Positions 23,401-36,253 of a stretch of 64,000 nt of DNA are shown one piece after another. The stretch comes from Proteromonas lacertae (Eukaryota; Sar; Bigyra; Opalinata; Proteromonadidae): positions 78,756 to 142,755 of the forward strand of contig NGBS01000597.1 in the NCBI GenBank assembly GCA_002245135.1, read 5' to 3'. The position numbers and the translations under genes are program-made. The notes below the pieces were generated by a model. It made no database searches. It saw nothing but the letters and a program-made list of their open reading frames with translations, and had not been told where the DNA came from. The stretch's first letter is position 1. Every line of letters starts with the position of its first letter.

Positions 23401-26378
23401 TAGAAAGATATGGAGATGAAATAAAAATTGCTTCTTATCCAGTATCTTATCTCAATTTGACTGATATATTATCAATACCAGAAAGTATAAGAAAGAAAAG
23501 TGCAATTATTGTGTTTGTTTCAATTGATTTTATCCCTATAACTGTTAATACATTATGTGAGCTTGGCATTTATCCTGATGCTGGTTATAGTATATTTGCT
23601 GTAACAATGGAACAACTGCATGCCAAATCAATTCCACCAAAATGTTTAAGTAATTATAGAATGTTAGCAACATTTACAAATGATATGGGATTAACTACAT
23701 CAGATGATGTTACAAAACAAGATTCAGCAGTGACATTTGTTACTGCAATGAATGATTTGTATGGTGAAGGTTCTTGGTTTACACAACACTTAGAATCAGC
23801 ATATACAAGTGTGAAAGTATGGTCTGAAGCAGCAAAAACATCATTTTCATTTGATACTGACAAAATTAAAACTGCACTTTATGGTTTATCAACCACTACT
23901 CCAGCTGGTTTATTAGTTGTTAATCCAAATGGCTTTTCAAATCGTGTAATTTATGGATTTCAAGTTGATGGAACTGGAAAAACAAAAGTGACTAGTTATT
24001 CTCCTCAACCAGAAACAGCTGATGCTTATAATCAATTGATTGAAGGAAATGAAGAATATGTTTGTGATTTTACTGATAAAGGTGTGAGATTCAAATATGA
24101 TTCAGTAAAAATAGCATTATTCCATGATGCATCTAGTACAGCTCATGATAGAGAAATGAGAATATTGACTTTAGAAGAGTATTTAATTAATGATATTAAT
24201 AATAATAAAATCAATGGTTATTATATTCAACCAATCATTATATTTGGTACAACAGCTCAAGATTTTATTAATGAAATTCACAAGATTGAAAATGATACAA
24301 ATATTATATTATATATGGGATGTAGAGGAGATCCATGTAGAGAGACAGTATTAGCTGAAGCAGAAAGATTGAACATGTTCTTTATTTATACAGGTATTTC
24401 GGAAGGTTATATGTCAAGTAAGAATATGTTAGTTACTGGTAACACAGCTTATCAAAAGATTCGTGCTTCTATAACGTATATGTTAAGTCAAGGAGTAGAA
24501 AACTTCTTATTGATTTTATCTGATGATCCAAAGATGAAGAAGTATTTGACAACTGCCCAGTATGTATTAAAAGTTGAAGAAAAATACAGTAAAGTGAATT
24601 ATATAACTGTTGAGTCAAATAGAACAGATACAAGTTATTATACTTCAATAGCATCTCAAATATCTAGTTCGAAAATAATAAATGGAAGATTATGTTGTAT
24701 ATTTATTTATTTATTTATTATGTTAAATAGTATTATATTTCTTGGATGGTACATCTTCAAGAATGACATTACAAGCAATGAAAGATTATGGAATTAATTT
24801 CCATGAGATTATAGCTATTCTAATTAGATATACAAGATCAGATTATAGTGATGGTTTCTTAACTGGAATGCCTGGAAGTTTAATAACTGTCAGTTATTCA
24901 TCGTCTTTAACAACATCTTTATCTGAAGCGTTTGTAAGTGATGTGCAAGAGAATTTAGGAAATACAGCAGAGACTTTGCAAGAAATGGAATATATAAAAG
25001 TTGGTTTTGATATATGGAAATCTGCAATGATTCAAGCAGCTGAAGATAGTGGAAATAAAATTCCACCAATTGAATATCTTAGATCTTGTATAATTGGTCA
25101 AGATGTAAAAGCACCAAGTGGTTCTGTATATGTTGAAGAGAATTTGCATTTACAGAGAAATATATTTATAATGGAAGGAAATGCAAATGGTGATTATTTA
25201 CAAGTATATCCTGATACAGGACAAAGTATATTGATTGAACCAAGACCATATCCAGAAGGTTTACCTGAATCTGCTAGATATGGTAAAAGTAAAGGCTTAT
25301 TTGAATATAGCACTTCAATTGTAGCAGTTTGTTATTTGATGATGGGTATTGGTATTATATTTTCACTATTTGCATTGATATTCACAATTGTCAAACAGAA
25401 AAAACAAGTTATTCGTGCATTTGGAAGACCTTATTCTTACACATTAGCATTTCACTTGTTATTCTCATCATTTTCTGTTTTGACATATATTATTCCACCA
25501 AGTGAAACTAATGGTATATGTAAAGCTCGTGTTGCTGTAGTAGGTATTGCGTTTAAAGGTATTTTAGGTTTATTCTATGCAAAAGTAACAAAAATATATC
25601 AGAAATATGTCAGAACTCAAAAGATTATAGTAAAAGTATAAATATACATTATTTATTTATTTAATTATTATAGTCGCGTGTTACTACTGCTAGAATATTA
25701 TTGTTTTATGTTGGTTTTATAGTTTTAGGATTACTAGTTGTTATGGTATGGTTCTTAGCTGATATTCCAGAATATGATCCAGTTGAAACTACAAAATATT
25801 CATCCTATTTTGTAGATGTTTCAATTCGCCAATGCACAGTTTCAACTCCTCTATTGTATTTATTTATATTATATATTGTTTATTATTAAATTAGATCTGT
25901 TGAATTAGTGATTGATGGTTTGTTGTTGTTATTCCTTATTTACTTAACAGGAAAAACAAAGAATGCTGCAAATCAACAGAATGATAGTATTGGAATGTTT
26001 ATTTCTACATTGATATTGACACTATTAGGAGGAGTTATGGTAGCTTTAGATTTCAGTGTTAGTAATGAACCTGATTCAATATTGCTGTTAAGAACATTAG
26101 GAACAGAATTGATTATTATTCTAATGGTATTGTTACAGTATGGTATAAAGTTACTTAATTTGTATTTGGATGAAACAGCAAATCTTACAACTGAGTCTGG
26201 TAGTAAACATGTAGGAACAAATGGACATTTAGGAACTGGAACTGGAACAGGAATGCATACATCAACATCAATCAGTAAAATACCAAATTCAAGTTTATTA
26301 TCACAATCTGCATTTTTATCTTCTAAGATGACTCATACTCATACAGCCAAAACTCTCAGAACACAACAGAAACATTAA
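14417..26378 (+). CDS. Giant class C GPCR with nine tandem periplasmic-binding-protein modules
   Basis: About 3,840 residues in 12 exons. The start MMSLKEVLLIILVMIQ is a signal peptide. The ectodomain repeats a type I periplasmic-binding fold nine times. Each module opens with a C-[DN]-[FWH] mark: module 1 from 14490, then Cys codons at 15764, 16921, 18206, 19407, 20592, 21750, 22899 and 24063, about 1.15-1.29 kb apart. Modules resemble bacterial UrtA/AmiC amide-binding proteins: FGCY-x(2)-R, LLFYP, EG-x-EC and YxG (modules 5 and 6 best). After module 9 come seven TM helices (about 25310-26170), with a conserved Cys-Lys-Ala-Arg at TM3 and a short Thr/Ser/His-rich tail. This is the Family 3 arrangement, in which a ligand-binding lobe signals to G proteins. 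Ligand unknown; amides, urea or amino acids are guesses. The exon junction at 17184-17242 lacks GT-AG ends. Confidence 0.85.
17184..17242 (+). other. Candidate non-GT-AG intron in receptor module 3
   Basis: Removing about 59 nt here joins GTTS to (N)KEEREAIKTIL and restores the module alignment. The segment starts ATATCTTTTTAATT, has no GT donor in a suitable place, and near its end carries ATCTTTAATTAC, which looks like a U12 branch-point motif. Boundaries are uncertain by a few bases. A consensus error is the alternative. Confidence 0.4.
25310..26170 (+). other. Class C (7tm_3-type) seven-helix domain of the nine-module receptor
   Basis: Seven hydrophobic segments: IVAVCYLMMGIGIIFSLF, YTLAFHLLFSSFSVLTYI, VAVVGIAFKGILGLFYA, RILLFYVGFIVLGLLVV, VELVIDGLLLLFLIYL, IGMFISTLILTLLGGVMV and TLGTELIIILMVLLQYG. 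Two introns interrupt it (near 25637-25675 and 25855-25892). FGRPYSYTLAF before TM2 and NGICKARV before TM3 fit GABA-B-like receptors. Exactly one such domain serves all nine ligand modules. Confidence 0.85.
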
Positions 26379-26502
26379 TTAATTAATTATATAATATATC
26401 TTACATATCAATATATTATTGTTGGTGTTATTGATTGAAATTGCAACAAACAACAAAGATTAATAAATCATAAACGATATAAAACAGAAATTTCTGAATC
26501 AT

Positions 26503-27767
26503 TTAATTCCTTGGTTTAGCAGCTAGAAGAGTATGTCTCCATCCAACACTTATATCTTTAACAAACAAATTTTCGCATTCCTTCATAACAGTTGGTGGAT
26601 TAATCCAATCCCACTTATACACAACACCTTCATCATCAATTCCATAAAAGCAGTTATTCCCAGATATACTCTTTACTAAATTATGTTTATTTAATTCAAC
26701 CATATTCACAGGCTTTGGTGTATTAACCATCCTAGTCAATCCATTATTTTCTCTCAATTTCCCTTGTTTTATCAATTCTAAAGCAGTTAAAGCATCTCTT
26801 AATCCATACATATATAAATTCTGATGAATATCTTGCAAGATTGTAATATACATATTACTGTGTATATGGATGATTCTTTGTTTCATATCTATTCTTCTTG
26901 GATACAACTGATCATCATATATTTTCTTTTTAAAATTAGGTTTTAAGGATTGAAATTTACCCCAAGTATATACTTTACCATTTCCAGTTAATCCTAAACC
27001 ATTTGAAAATCCTAAAGATATATCCACAATTTTATCATTATTACTTCTCACAATACTAGTTAATTTATCACATTTTACTGGTTTTCTAATATTATCATTT
27101 TCTCCAATACCTAATTGACCTCTTGTACTTTTACCCCATCCATAAATATTACCTGATTTAGTTAAACACATTACATGTTGAAAACCACAGATAACTTTAG
27201 TTACAATTTCATCATCTAATCCTACAACTCTTCCTATTGTAAAAATATTATTCTTATCACTTCCTTGACCACATTGACCATATTCATTATCACCAAAACT
27301 GTACAATTTACCTGATTCTGTTAAGAAAAAGGTTAATGCCATTCCTGTTGTTATATCCACTATTTTTTCATTTTCAAATATGAATTCTTCTGGTAGTAGT
27401 ATATCCACTGCTGATTTACCAAAGAATTTATTGAACCACTTTGCTAATCGATGACTTGCATCATTCCATCTGCCTATTTCAAGTATATTATGAACATCAT
27501 GAGTTCTTCCGAATAAATATGGCTTATTAGATGTTGATAATACTGCAGAATGTCCCCATCCTGCTGATACTTTCATAACATCTACATCTTTCAATGCTTC
27601 TATTTTCTAAAAAACTGAAAAAAAAAGATACTTTTGGAATTGCAAGACTCTCAAAATCACCATGTCCTAAACAACCAATATATCCATCTCCAAATGAATA
27701 AGCTATAAAATTCGATAGAAGTTAACAAATACCTCTAAATCCATTCTCAACATTGCTAACTAAATGA
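26503..27767 (-). CDS. RCC1-repeat protein, RCC1L/WBSCR16-like
   Basis: Beta-propeller protein. Repeats include AYSFGDGYIGCLGHGDF, VSAGWGHSAVLS, LYSFGDNEYGQCGQGS, VICGFQHVMCLTKSG, IYGWGKSTRGQLGIG, ISLGFSNGLGLTGNGKVYTWG and a final ISVGWRHTLLAAK. The YGQCG and Gly-Phe-Gln-His blocks are closer to RCC1L/WBSCR16 (a mitochondrial protein in animals) than to the Ran exchange factor; this is a judgement by eye. Two short introns (one 25 nt, 27607-27631) link the main exon, whose first ATG is at 27594, to an upstream repeat running to at least 27767. The true start is unresolved, because no upstream ATG joins in phase. Divergent from the TPR gene. Confidence 0.75.
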
Positions 27768-27895
27768 CTATATATATTTTATTATACATAAACGCTTATA
27801 AATGTATTTATTCACACTTATATTAATTCTATTCATTGTTATTGGGAATTGAAAAGAAATTTGACTTGATTAGTTCAAGCTTTTCTATTTTTAAA

Positions 27896-29560
27896 ATGGA
27901 ATCTGACGATGAAGAAGAAAATAAAAAGCCATTTGACTTTCAAGAAATAATGAAGCAAGCTGCTTATTTGAAAGGCGAACAACTAAAGTCTGAAAGAAAG
28001 GTTTTTGATCGTTATCCCTGTTATATTCAACACTCATTATATTATTATGATAGTGCTGAGATAAAACGATGTGAATCACTAAAAGACAAAATCAATCAAG
28101 CTAATCAATTCAAATTAGAGGGAAATAATCTATTTCATGTATATATACATAAGATTAAATAATGATAGGAAGGGAAGTATACTGATAGTGTAATGTCTTA
28201 CGAAAAAGCCTTGACGTTGTTTGATTATTTAGAAACAAAAACACCAAATTGGAGAAGAACAGGAATATTTGATAAAGACATTACTTTAATACACATTGAT
28301 AGAGAACCATATGAAGAAGAAATAGATGAATTAGTTACTTCATGTTTATCAAATTCATCTCTATGTTATTTCAATGTATTTTCATATTTTTATATATTAA
28401 TAGAATAAAGAGTATAAAGAATGTATTGAATGTTGTGATGGTATAATAGAAATGCATCCAGACAATTCAAAAGCATTTTATAGAAGAGCAATGGCAAGAA
28501 TAACACCATTATCATCAGGAGCAACAGAATATGAATTAGGAATAAAAGTATTTACTATTTGTTATATATATATATATATAGGATTTAAAAGAAGCTTATC
28601 GATTGAATCCTAAAGATGCTCAAATTAATAGTAAATATCATAAAATAATAACAAATTATAATAATCAAAAGAAGAAAGATAAAGAACAGTTTAATGGTTT
28701 GTTTAATAGAGGAAAAATTGTGGATGGTATTATATATATTGTTTATTTTTACTGTTTAGAAAATGAAATAAAAGAAAAAGAAGACGATAAAGATAGAAAA
28801 GAGACTGAAAACCAGAAAATAAAAAGAATAAAAACAGAATTAGATTATTGTCAAAAAATAGCAAATGATTATAGAAAAGTTGGTAAAATCGCAGATGCTG
28901 AAAGAATGGAAAGAGAAATAGAAGATACAAGAATAAAACTATATCTATATGATGAAAAGAAAAAGCAAGAGAAAGATAGAATTCATATTGATTTTGATAA
29001 TCCTTCTAAAGAAATGGTTGAATTGGGAAAAAGATATGGTTTTGATTTAACTGATCCAGAAACTAGAAAAGTATATACATATACTTTGTAATATGTTAAT
29101 ATATATATATATAGTTGCTAGCTGATATTCAAGATGATTCAGAGAAATCTTATGAAGTAGATGAAGAATCATTGAACAATAATGATAGTAAACATAATAA
29201 TGATATAAGAAGGAGATATATGAATAATGAAATGAATGAAATTGATGAAAAAAAGTCATTCATACCAGCAGATTGGGGTTGTAATGAGATTAAGAGTTAT
29301 TTGGAGAGTGAAGGTTATGATACAAAGTGTATGGATGAAGTGCATCTTAGAGTATATAATTATATATTCATACACTCATTTTTTCATAGAGATTAGCCAA
29401 TATTATATTAAAGGATGAAATTGAAAATCATGACAAACCTAAGAAAAAGAAGCGTTGGTCTAGTGCAGCTATATCATTTGTTGTGTTTTTTGTCATCTTT
29501 TTCTTTAGATCGGTATATTTAGCATGGAGGATGGTGAAAGAAAAGAATCAACTTTATTAA
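27896..29560 (+). CDS. Tail-anchored TPR protein, FKBP8/AIP-type co-chaperone fold
   Basis: About 460 residues in eight exons. The chosen start is the ATG at 27896 (MESDDEEENKKPFDFQEIMK); an in-frame ATG at 27836 would add 20 residues. TPR helices: ANQFKLEGNNLFHEGKYTD...SYEKALTLF, SNSSLCYFNNKEYKECIECC, DNSKAFYRRAMAR and DLKEAYRLNPKDAQI, which follow the three-repeat clamp of immunophilins and Hsp90 co-chaperones. A long charged coiled coil follows (KEKEDDKDRKETENQKIKR). The last 40 residues have KPKKKKRW and then a TM helix (AISFVVFFVIFFFRSVYLAW), so the protein is likely tail-anchored in ER or mitochondrial outer membrane with TPRs in the cytosol. No FKBP peptidyl-prolyl isomerase domain is present. 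Confidence 0.78.
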
Positions 29561-29673
29561 ATTAACTTATTTTTTGATTTTTTAATGTAAATATGTTTGT
29601 AATTAAGGATATTATAGGAATCTAAATATTTCTGAATCAAGCCTAGACTTGATCAACGTATCAAAAGAAAAAC

Positions 29674-32600
29674 ATGTTTAAGAGAGCTATATTACTCCTA
29701 TGTATATATTATCATATATAAATTATTTTAGACATGCTCTTAAATGTGTTAGGATCTAGTTATTACAGTAATGGACCATTTAAGTATTTAGCTCCACTTT
29801 CAATACAATATCCTCAAAAAGAATATACTTTATATATTTATGACACAGTTTATCCCATAAAACCAATACTTAGCCAACCAGTATATAATTTCACAGTTGA
29901 ACCATCTTTACCATCTGCAATTACACTTGACTCTGAGACTGGTGTTATTAGTGGGTATTGCTTAAAAATAATAAATCAAACCTACACAATTACAGCTCAT
30001 TTAAGCAATGAAAAGAAAGCTTCCACAAAAATCTATTTCACAGTATCAGCAAAACCTATATTATCTGAAAATAACCAGTTCAATTTCAGATTTGATGATG
30101 ATCCAAATTGCCCAACAAATGGAAGAAAATATTATATTGGTTCATTTCCATCAGTATATACAACTTCAGTAAACTATTATAATTCCCATTTTGTCATTCC
30201 CACAAAATCATTATCAGAAATAAATCCATTATTAACATTTAATTATAAGAATGAAAATGTAAAATCAATTGATATTCAAATCAATTCAAATTCAATGTTA
30301 AAAGAGAAAAAAGTTGATAAAGAAAGTGAAAATGATGAAATTGTCATGAACATTCCAATAGAATATATAACAAAGGGAAGAAATGAAATAACAATCATTA
30401 TTAAGAAAATAAAGCCAAGTAATGATAATAACCTATTTACAGTTTCAATTAAATATAATATTGAAGATTATAAAAAAGCGATATTGGAACATCGAAGAAG
30501 AGTATTAGAAGATGAAAAAAAAATTATTGATTTTGGTGAATCACTTGAGTTATATGAATTTATATTAGGTATTAATTATGAATTACCATATAATTTAACT
30601 GATGGTAAAGATTATTGTGTTACATTCGTTGATAATAAAACATATGTAGGTAAAGGAGGATTAAGTGAAAATGATCTTATCTATACATATGGTATTTCAT
30701 TAGATACTGTAGCAAAGAAATTAGTAATAAAAGGTGTTAGTAGAACTGAGGAGAATATAACAGTAGTTGTAGGTGTATATGAAAAGGGAGATAGAGATGC
30801 TTGTGGAAATATATTTCCAAGTAATTTTACTGATTTTAACGATACAGAAAAATTAATTATTAAATTAAGATGTCCTCCTCCTTCTAATTTTCAGTTTATT
30901 CTTTCTGAAAGTACTAGTAAAGCATATGTTGGTGAGAAGTTTTCATATATGGTAAATGTGTATTTCACAGGTGGTACAATAGAAAAATGTCCAAACAATA
31001 TTTATGTTGCAGATGAAGATTCTTCATATTTTACTAATATGGGATTAAATATAACAGGAGGAGGTCAGACTAAGAATTATCATTTGAAAGGAACTCCACA
31101 ATATAGAGATATTAATTTCAATTTCACAGTTTATATGAAGAATGCAGATGATAAATCAAACGATTATTTTGTTAAATTCCCTATTTATTATAATAAACCA
31201 AAGAATTTGAAATATGAGACAGAACCTATAATTATGTGGTATCATTATAACTATTCCAGTGAAAGTTCAAATATTACATTAAATGCAACTGTTGATATAA
31301 AAAGTGAACCAAAATATACAATAGTATATAATCAAGGTTTGTTGAACAGTTATGGTATTTATATAAATGAAAGTACTGGTAGTTTGTATGGATATCCCAA
31401 TAATAGGACTATGTTAGATTCTACAAAACAAGCAATTCAATTCGAAGTACAAGGTTCAAATGAAGGTGGTCAAACTACTCAACCATTTAATCTTCGTGTA
31501 TTATATGGTCCACCAAATGGATTAGATATTGAACCGAAATATGTATATATGGAATTAGAAGAAAATATTGATCGATTTCATATAGATTGTTATGATTGTT
31601 ATATATTGAATTACACAAAAGATTTTTGTGGAGAAAATGTAAGTGTTGATTCAGGAATAGAATTTAATAATAGATCTAATAATGAAAATTCACTTAATCC
31701 TCTTTATATTGATCTGAGTGATTATAATAATATCAATACAAAAGATAGAGAAGATAAATTATATTTGAATAATAATACAGATACATATTTGTTTGAAGGT
31801 GATGCAGTTAATAAAGGTGATTATACATATTGTATAAGAGCATGTAATGATCAAGGATGTAGTAATCCAGTTGAAATAGAAATAGAAATAATCTGTCCAA
31901 TTGTAAAGAACTTTACTTATGAAGGTGGTTACAGTGAAACAGATGATGTAATTAATTCTGATGAAAATGAAGATTATAGATTTGAGGATTATGCAGATAT
32001 AGGTAAAGATTATAGTTACATATTCTTAAATGGAACTGATGTTCAACCTAATTTTTCACCTAATCCGAATTTACATTTAAAAAAAAATACAATGAATCAA
32101 TGTAATTATACATACACAATTGAAGATGAAGATATATTATCAGATGTAGGTGTTGATTTTAATGAATTAGATGGTAAATTCTATGGAACTCCATACGATG
32201 TTACTAATATTACAGCATATAATATAACTGTATATAATGAAGTGGGAAATGAAACATTAGATCAAGAATATATTTGGGTTGTTTATCCAAAACCAGGAAA
32301 GATTTATTATAATATGTATAATGTATCAGTAAGAGTATATTTGGATTGGTTAGATGTATATCCAATTAATGTAAATGATTATGTTACAGCATTTAGATTA
32401 GCTGGTGATGAAGCTGGAAGAATCAATTTCTTAAACGAGCATGCTTTAGATTATTCTACTAAAAGTGGTAGATTTTGGGGTTTAGCTAATTCATCATTTG
32501 GATGGGAAGAGTTTGGAGTATTTGGTAAGAATGATAGAGGAAATTCTACAAATGTAACTGTTATTTCTATAATGGCTTACTGTGTAGAAGCTCAGAATTT

Positions 32601-35223
32601 AACATACACTGATTTGAATAATTGTAAAATTAATAAAACAGATCCATTTTGTTTTAGAGAAGGTTATTTAAAAGCATATGTTGGTGAATATATTGGTATT
32701 TATAAACCAACATTTTGGTGTTGTGATTATATGTATTTATATTGTGACAAAGAATTAGAACTGAGAAAGAGTGGTATATTCTTCAACAGATTAACAGGTG
32801 ATTTTCAAGGAAATGTAACTCAACCTTTTCCTGAACAAGTTGTTCATTTTTATGTGTTTAATAGTGTTGATTATGATAAAGCAACAGGAATATCTATTCC
32901 TTTTAATTTGACAGTTTATTTTACACATCCACCACCATCCAATCTAAGATATTCTCCAAATCCTGTTACTTTTTATGTGAATGTAACAATTAATCCAATG
33001 ATTCCTACTATTGATGGTGTTGTTTATAATTATACTATTAGTAAAGAATTTGAAGAATTAGAAGGTTTAGAATTTGATAACAAAACTGGTATTATATCTG
33101 GAATTCCTGAAGAAGTAACAGATAAACCAATAATATTGAATATCACAGCATGTAATGATGAAGGATGTGTTTATTTCGAATTGAATATAACAATTGATAT
33201 TCTTAAAGAAAATACTATAATGTATTTACCAAAGAAATACATCTTCCCAATAAATGACTATTCAGAAATATCAAAACCATCCTATTATACGCAACAATCA
33301 ACATTATTGAAATTTGAAATAAGTGATTATGATTATTTAACATCAATTGGTTTTATATTCAATACAACAGATGGTTCAATTAAAGGAACACCAACCATAT
33401 TGGTAGAAGAACATGAGTTTATTATCACTGGTTATTTTAACGATAGTGATAATCCAACAGATAGAATATCAATACAAGTGTATGATCCATATCAATTCCC
33501 AATATATATACCAGAATCAGCTGTATTTGATGAAAATTCACTTCATATTTGTTTGAATTATACTCATCCAAAAGGATTGCCTATTATATGTAGATTATAT
33601 AATAATATTACCTTAACCAATGAATGGGAAACTGTTCCTCAATTTATTGGCTTATTAGATGGTCAGTTTTATTCAATTATAATGAAGAATCATTCAATTT
33701 TATTAGATGAAAGTAGCAAATATTATTATCACGGATTAGTTCATAATTTATTAGGTTCTACAATTAAAGATATTAATTTCATTATTGAAACAGGAGGTGA
33801 TGAAAATGAAAGTGTTTATTTGACTGAAGAACAAACATTAGAAACTACAGATGTTGGCTTTATATTTTCATATGCAAGTAAATCACATTTCTATAGTATT
33901 TTAGTAAAAGTGGAAGGTGATTTTTATACTAATTTGACTGTAGAGAATTATGCATTATTTGTAGCACACAGTTATTCATCTTCATTTGTTAAAGTGATGA
34001 TAGAAAGTGAAGGTAATGTTACAATTAATAATCTTGGAAGTATAGGTATAATGCTTTGTAATGGTGAAAGTTTATCCATAAAGAATTCTTATATTCATAT
34101 GAATATTGTAGAGTATAAAGATCCAGTTTATGCTGGTTTATTTGCTGGTGTTTGTACATTCTGTTCATTTTTAAATTCATTCAGTCATGTCCATACTTTT
34201 AATACTTATGTTATTTACTATGGTGATTTTTATATATCAGGATTTATTGGTGTTTCAGATTCTTCTAATTTTACTAATATTATGACGACTGTTGGAGAGT
34301 TTAATATTCAAGATGATCTAAGATTTAATGGAAAAGTTGGTCTTGAAATGAGAAAAATGCAGAATCAAGTGATAAGTGAATTAGTTGGTCATTCTCAAAG
34401 TTCAAAATACCTTACATGTAATACATATTCTAAATATAATATAATGAATACAGGCTTAAAGTTTGGAATTGGAATTGGTTCAGATGTTGCATTTAGAAAT
34501 AATTCAATTGCTGAGAGTTATTTTACAGTTTATTATAAGGATTTAGATAAGTCAAACAATTTCAAAACATTACCAATGAGATCCAATATTACTAACACTA
34601 TATTATATGTAAAACCTGATTTAGATGATTATTTTAATGATAATAAGGATGAAATAAAGGAAAATAATAAGCCAATCAGAGAAGATGTTTATATTTTGTA
34701 TAATAATGGTGAAGAAGTAAATTTAACAAAATATGAAGGAGTAAAAAGTGTTAAATTTAATGAAAGTTTAGATTCAAAGTTATTCGATGGATTAGATTTC
34801 TCAATATTTGGTTATTGGTCATATGTAGTTCCATATGAAGTGATTAAATCATTAGAGGATATAACTAATCCACCAGAAGATAAAGGAGAATTGAAGTTTA
34901 AAAAGTCAGTATTTCAATCAAGATTACCAATTAGACTTGATAAAGGAAATAATACATTTGAATACTGGCCTGTTGCTGGTAATTGTTATATTGTGTTAGA
35001 TGAATGTTGGGATGTTGAAACATGGGAAATTAAGACAAAGAACTTCCCTGTGTTGAATAGATTCAGAACAGATTATCATTATGAGAAACCATTTGAATCA
35101 TTTGTTGATAAATACTCTACACAGTGTTTGCCAGAGTGTAGTAAGCAGCAGCAGTGTATTAATTATAAATGTGTTTGTATTAACGGAATGAAAGGTTTAG
35201 ATTGTGATATACCATTTAATTAA
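29674..35223 (+). CDS. Secreted 1,839-residue putative-Ig (He_PIG-like) repeat protein
   Basis: Two exons: ATG at 29674 (MFKRAILLLYMLLNVLGSS, a signal peptide whose first ten codons lie in exon 1), then one 5.5-kb exon. The N-terminal two thirds hold putative-Ig repeats of the bacterial adhesin type, each with a pattern like (S)LPSAITLDSETGVISG or GLEFDNKTGIISGIPEE followed by a strand ending YTITA/ILNITA. Around residues 1290-1620 the pattern changes to short beta-strand repeats (GLFAGVCTFCSF, SGFIGVSDSSNF) that suggest a beta-helix. The C-terminus is an EGF-like unit (CLPECSKQQQCINYKCVC...GLDC). Many N-glycosylation sequons (Asn-x-Thr/Ser). No TM or GPI signal, so probably secreted or wall-bound. 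It shares the fold series with the giant gene at the right edge. Confidence 0.8.
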
Positions 35224-35489
35224 AATTAAAATCTCTCTATTTATACATATTATTTTGATAATTTGTTGTGTTTGTCGATATTTATGAAACTAAATTAGAG
35301 ATTGGAATAGAGCGTATTTCATACTTACTTAGCTACAACTTAACATGGTAAATACAATATTATTTCTCTGTAAAACTCTATATACAAAAATAATGATTAT
35401 TTAACAAAAAAAATGAATGAATCGGCTTGAACAGACAAACGTTGTTTTCATTTTCTTTGTTCAATTTTTTAGAGGCATTATCTACATTT

Positions 35490-36089
35490 ATGGACAAGAA
35501 CAACTCAGGTACTCGTCAAGCACGCACAAACAGTCAAGAGTCCTTTTATAGACCCAACTTTTTAGTAAAACCACAGAATCCCAATTACTTGAAAGACAGA
35601 TTTAGAAATAAATCAATGTCGTACAATTTAAAACAAGGAGAAATAAATAGAGTGTTATCTAACCAGAGTTCACCCATCACAACAAAATACTGTTTCAATA
35701 TATCAACCAAGACGCAATCAATATCATTTAGTCATCATGATCAAAGGTCATCATTAGGATCACCAAGAAGGAATAGTACTATACAACGGAAGGAAGAATC
35801 GTCATTACCATTCCTATATGGGCATTTGAATGAATATAATATCAAAACACATTACATAGATTTGTTTCTCAGAATTAATGATAAAACAGTCAGATATAAA
35901 GACTATCTCTCCAGTTATGCATCTATAGCCTTAGATTTATACAAAAGAAGTTTAATACCACTAATAAGTCTCGATTATTATACCAGACAAATTACATGCT
36001 TTGTAAGTCCGAAGATAAGAAAATTAGATATGGAAGGAGAGGTATTTTGGGGTGAAACAAGTCCAGTTAAACATAAAAGTGGTAAATAA
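35490..36089 (+). CDS. Unrecognised 199-residue basic protein
   Basis: The start is taken as the ATG at 35490 (MDKNNSGTRQAR). A short upstream ATG at 35413 opens only MNESA before a stop, and a GTTGTT...TTTTAG segment (about 35441-35472) looks like a 5'-UTR intron. The N-terminal half is basic, Ser/Asn-rich and disordered (RFRNKSMSYNLKQGE, SSLGSPRRNSTIQR). The C-terminal half looks folded: LPFLYGHLNEYNIKTHYIDLF, then YASIALDLYKRSLIPLISL and FVSPKIRKLDMEGEVFWGE. No signal peptide or TM. I do not recognise the family. Confidence 0.55.
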   Translation: MDKNNSGTRQARTNSQESFYRPNFLVKPQNPNYLKDRFRNKSMSYNLKQGEINRVLSNQSSPITTKYCFNISTKTQSISFSHHDQRSSLGSPRRNSTIQRKEESSLPFLYGHLNEYNIKTHYIDLFLRINDKTVRYKDYLSSYASIALDLYKRSLIPLISLDYYTRQITCFVSPKIRKLDMEGEVFWGETSPVKHKSGK

Positions 36090-36253
36090 ATGCGGTGAAT
36101 ATGTTTATAATATTTTTTTAGTTATTTATAACGCAATATGTAATTAATGTGTTTTGTGACTTATATTGATAGTTTTATTTTTAATAAACATACAAAGAAA
36201 TAAAAAAACATAATTAAAAAAAGCAGAAAATCAATTAAACATAATATATTGAG

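Noticed and set aside
14417-26378. Reading the receptor region as several separate genes
   Set aside because: All open frames join in phase by short introns (one junction non-canonical), no internal signal peptide or poly-A-type gap is seen, and the module rhythm continues across the junctions.
35413-35430. ATG at 35413 as the start of the 199-residue protein
   Set aside because: It reaches a stop after five codons; the long frame has its first ATG at 35490.
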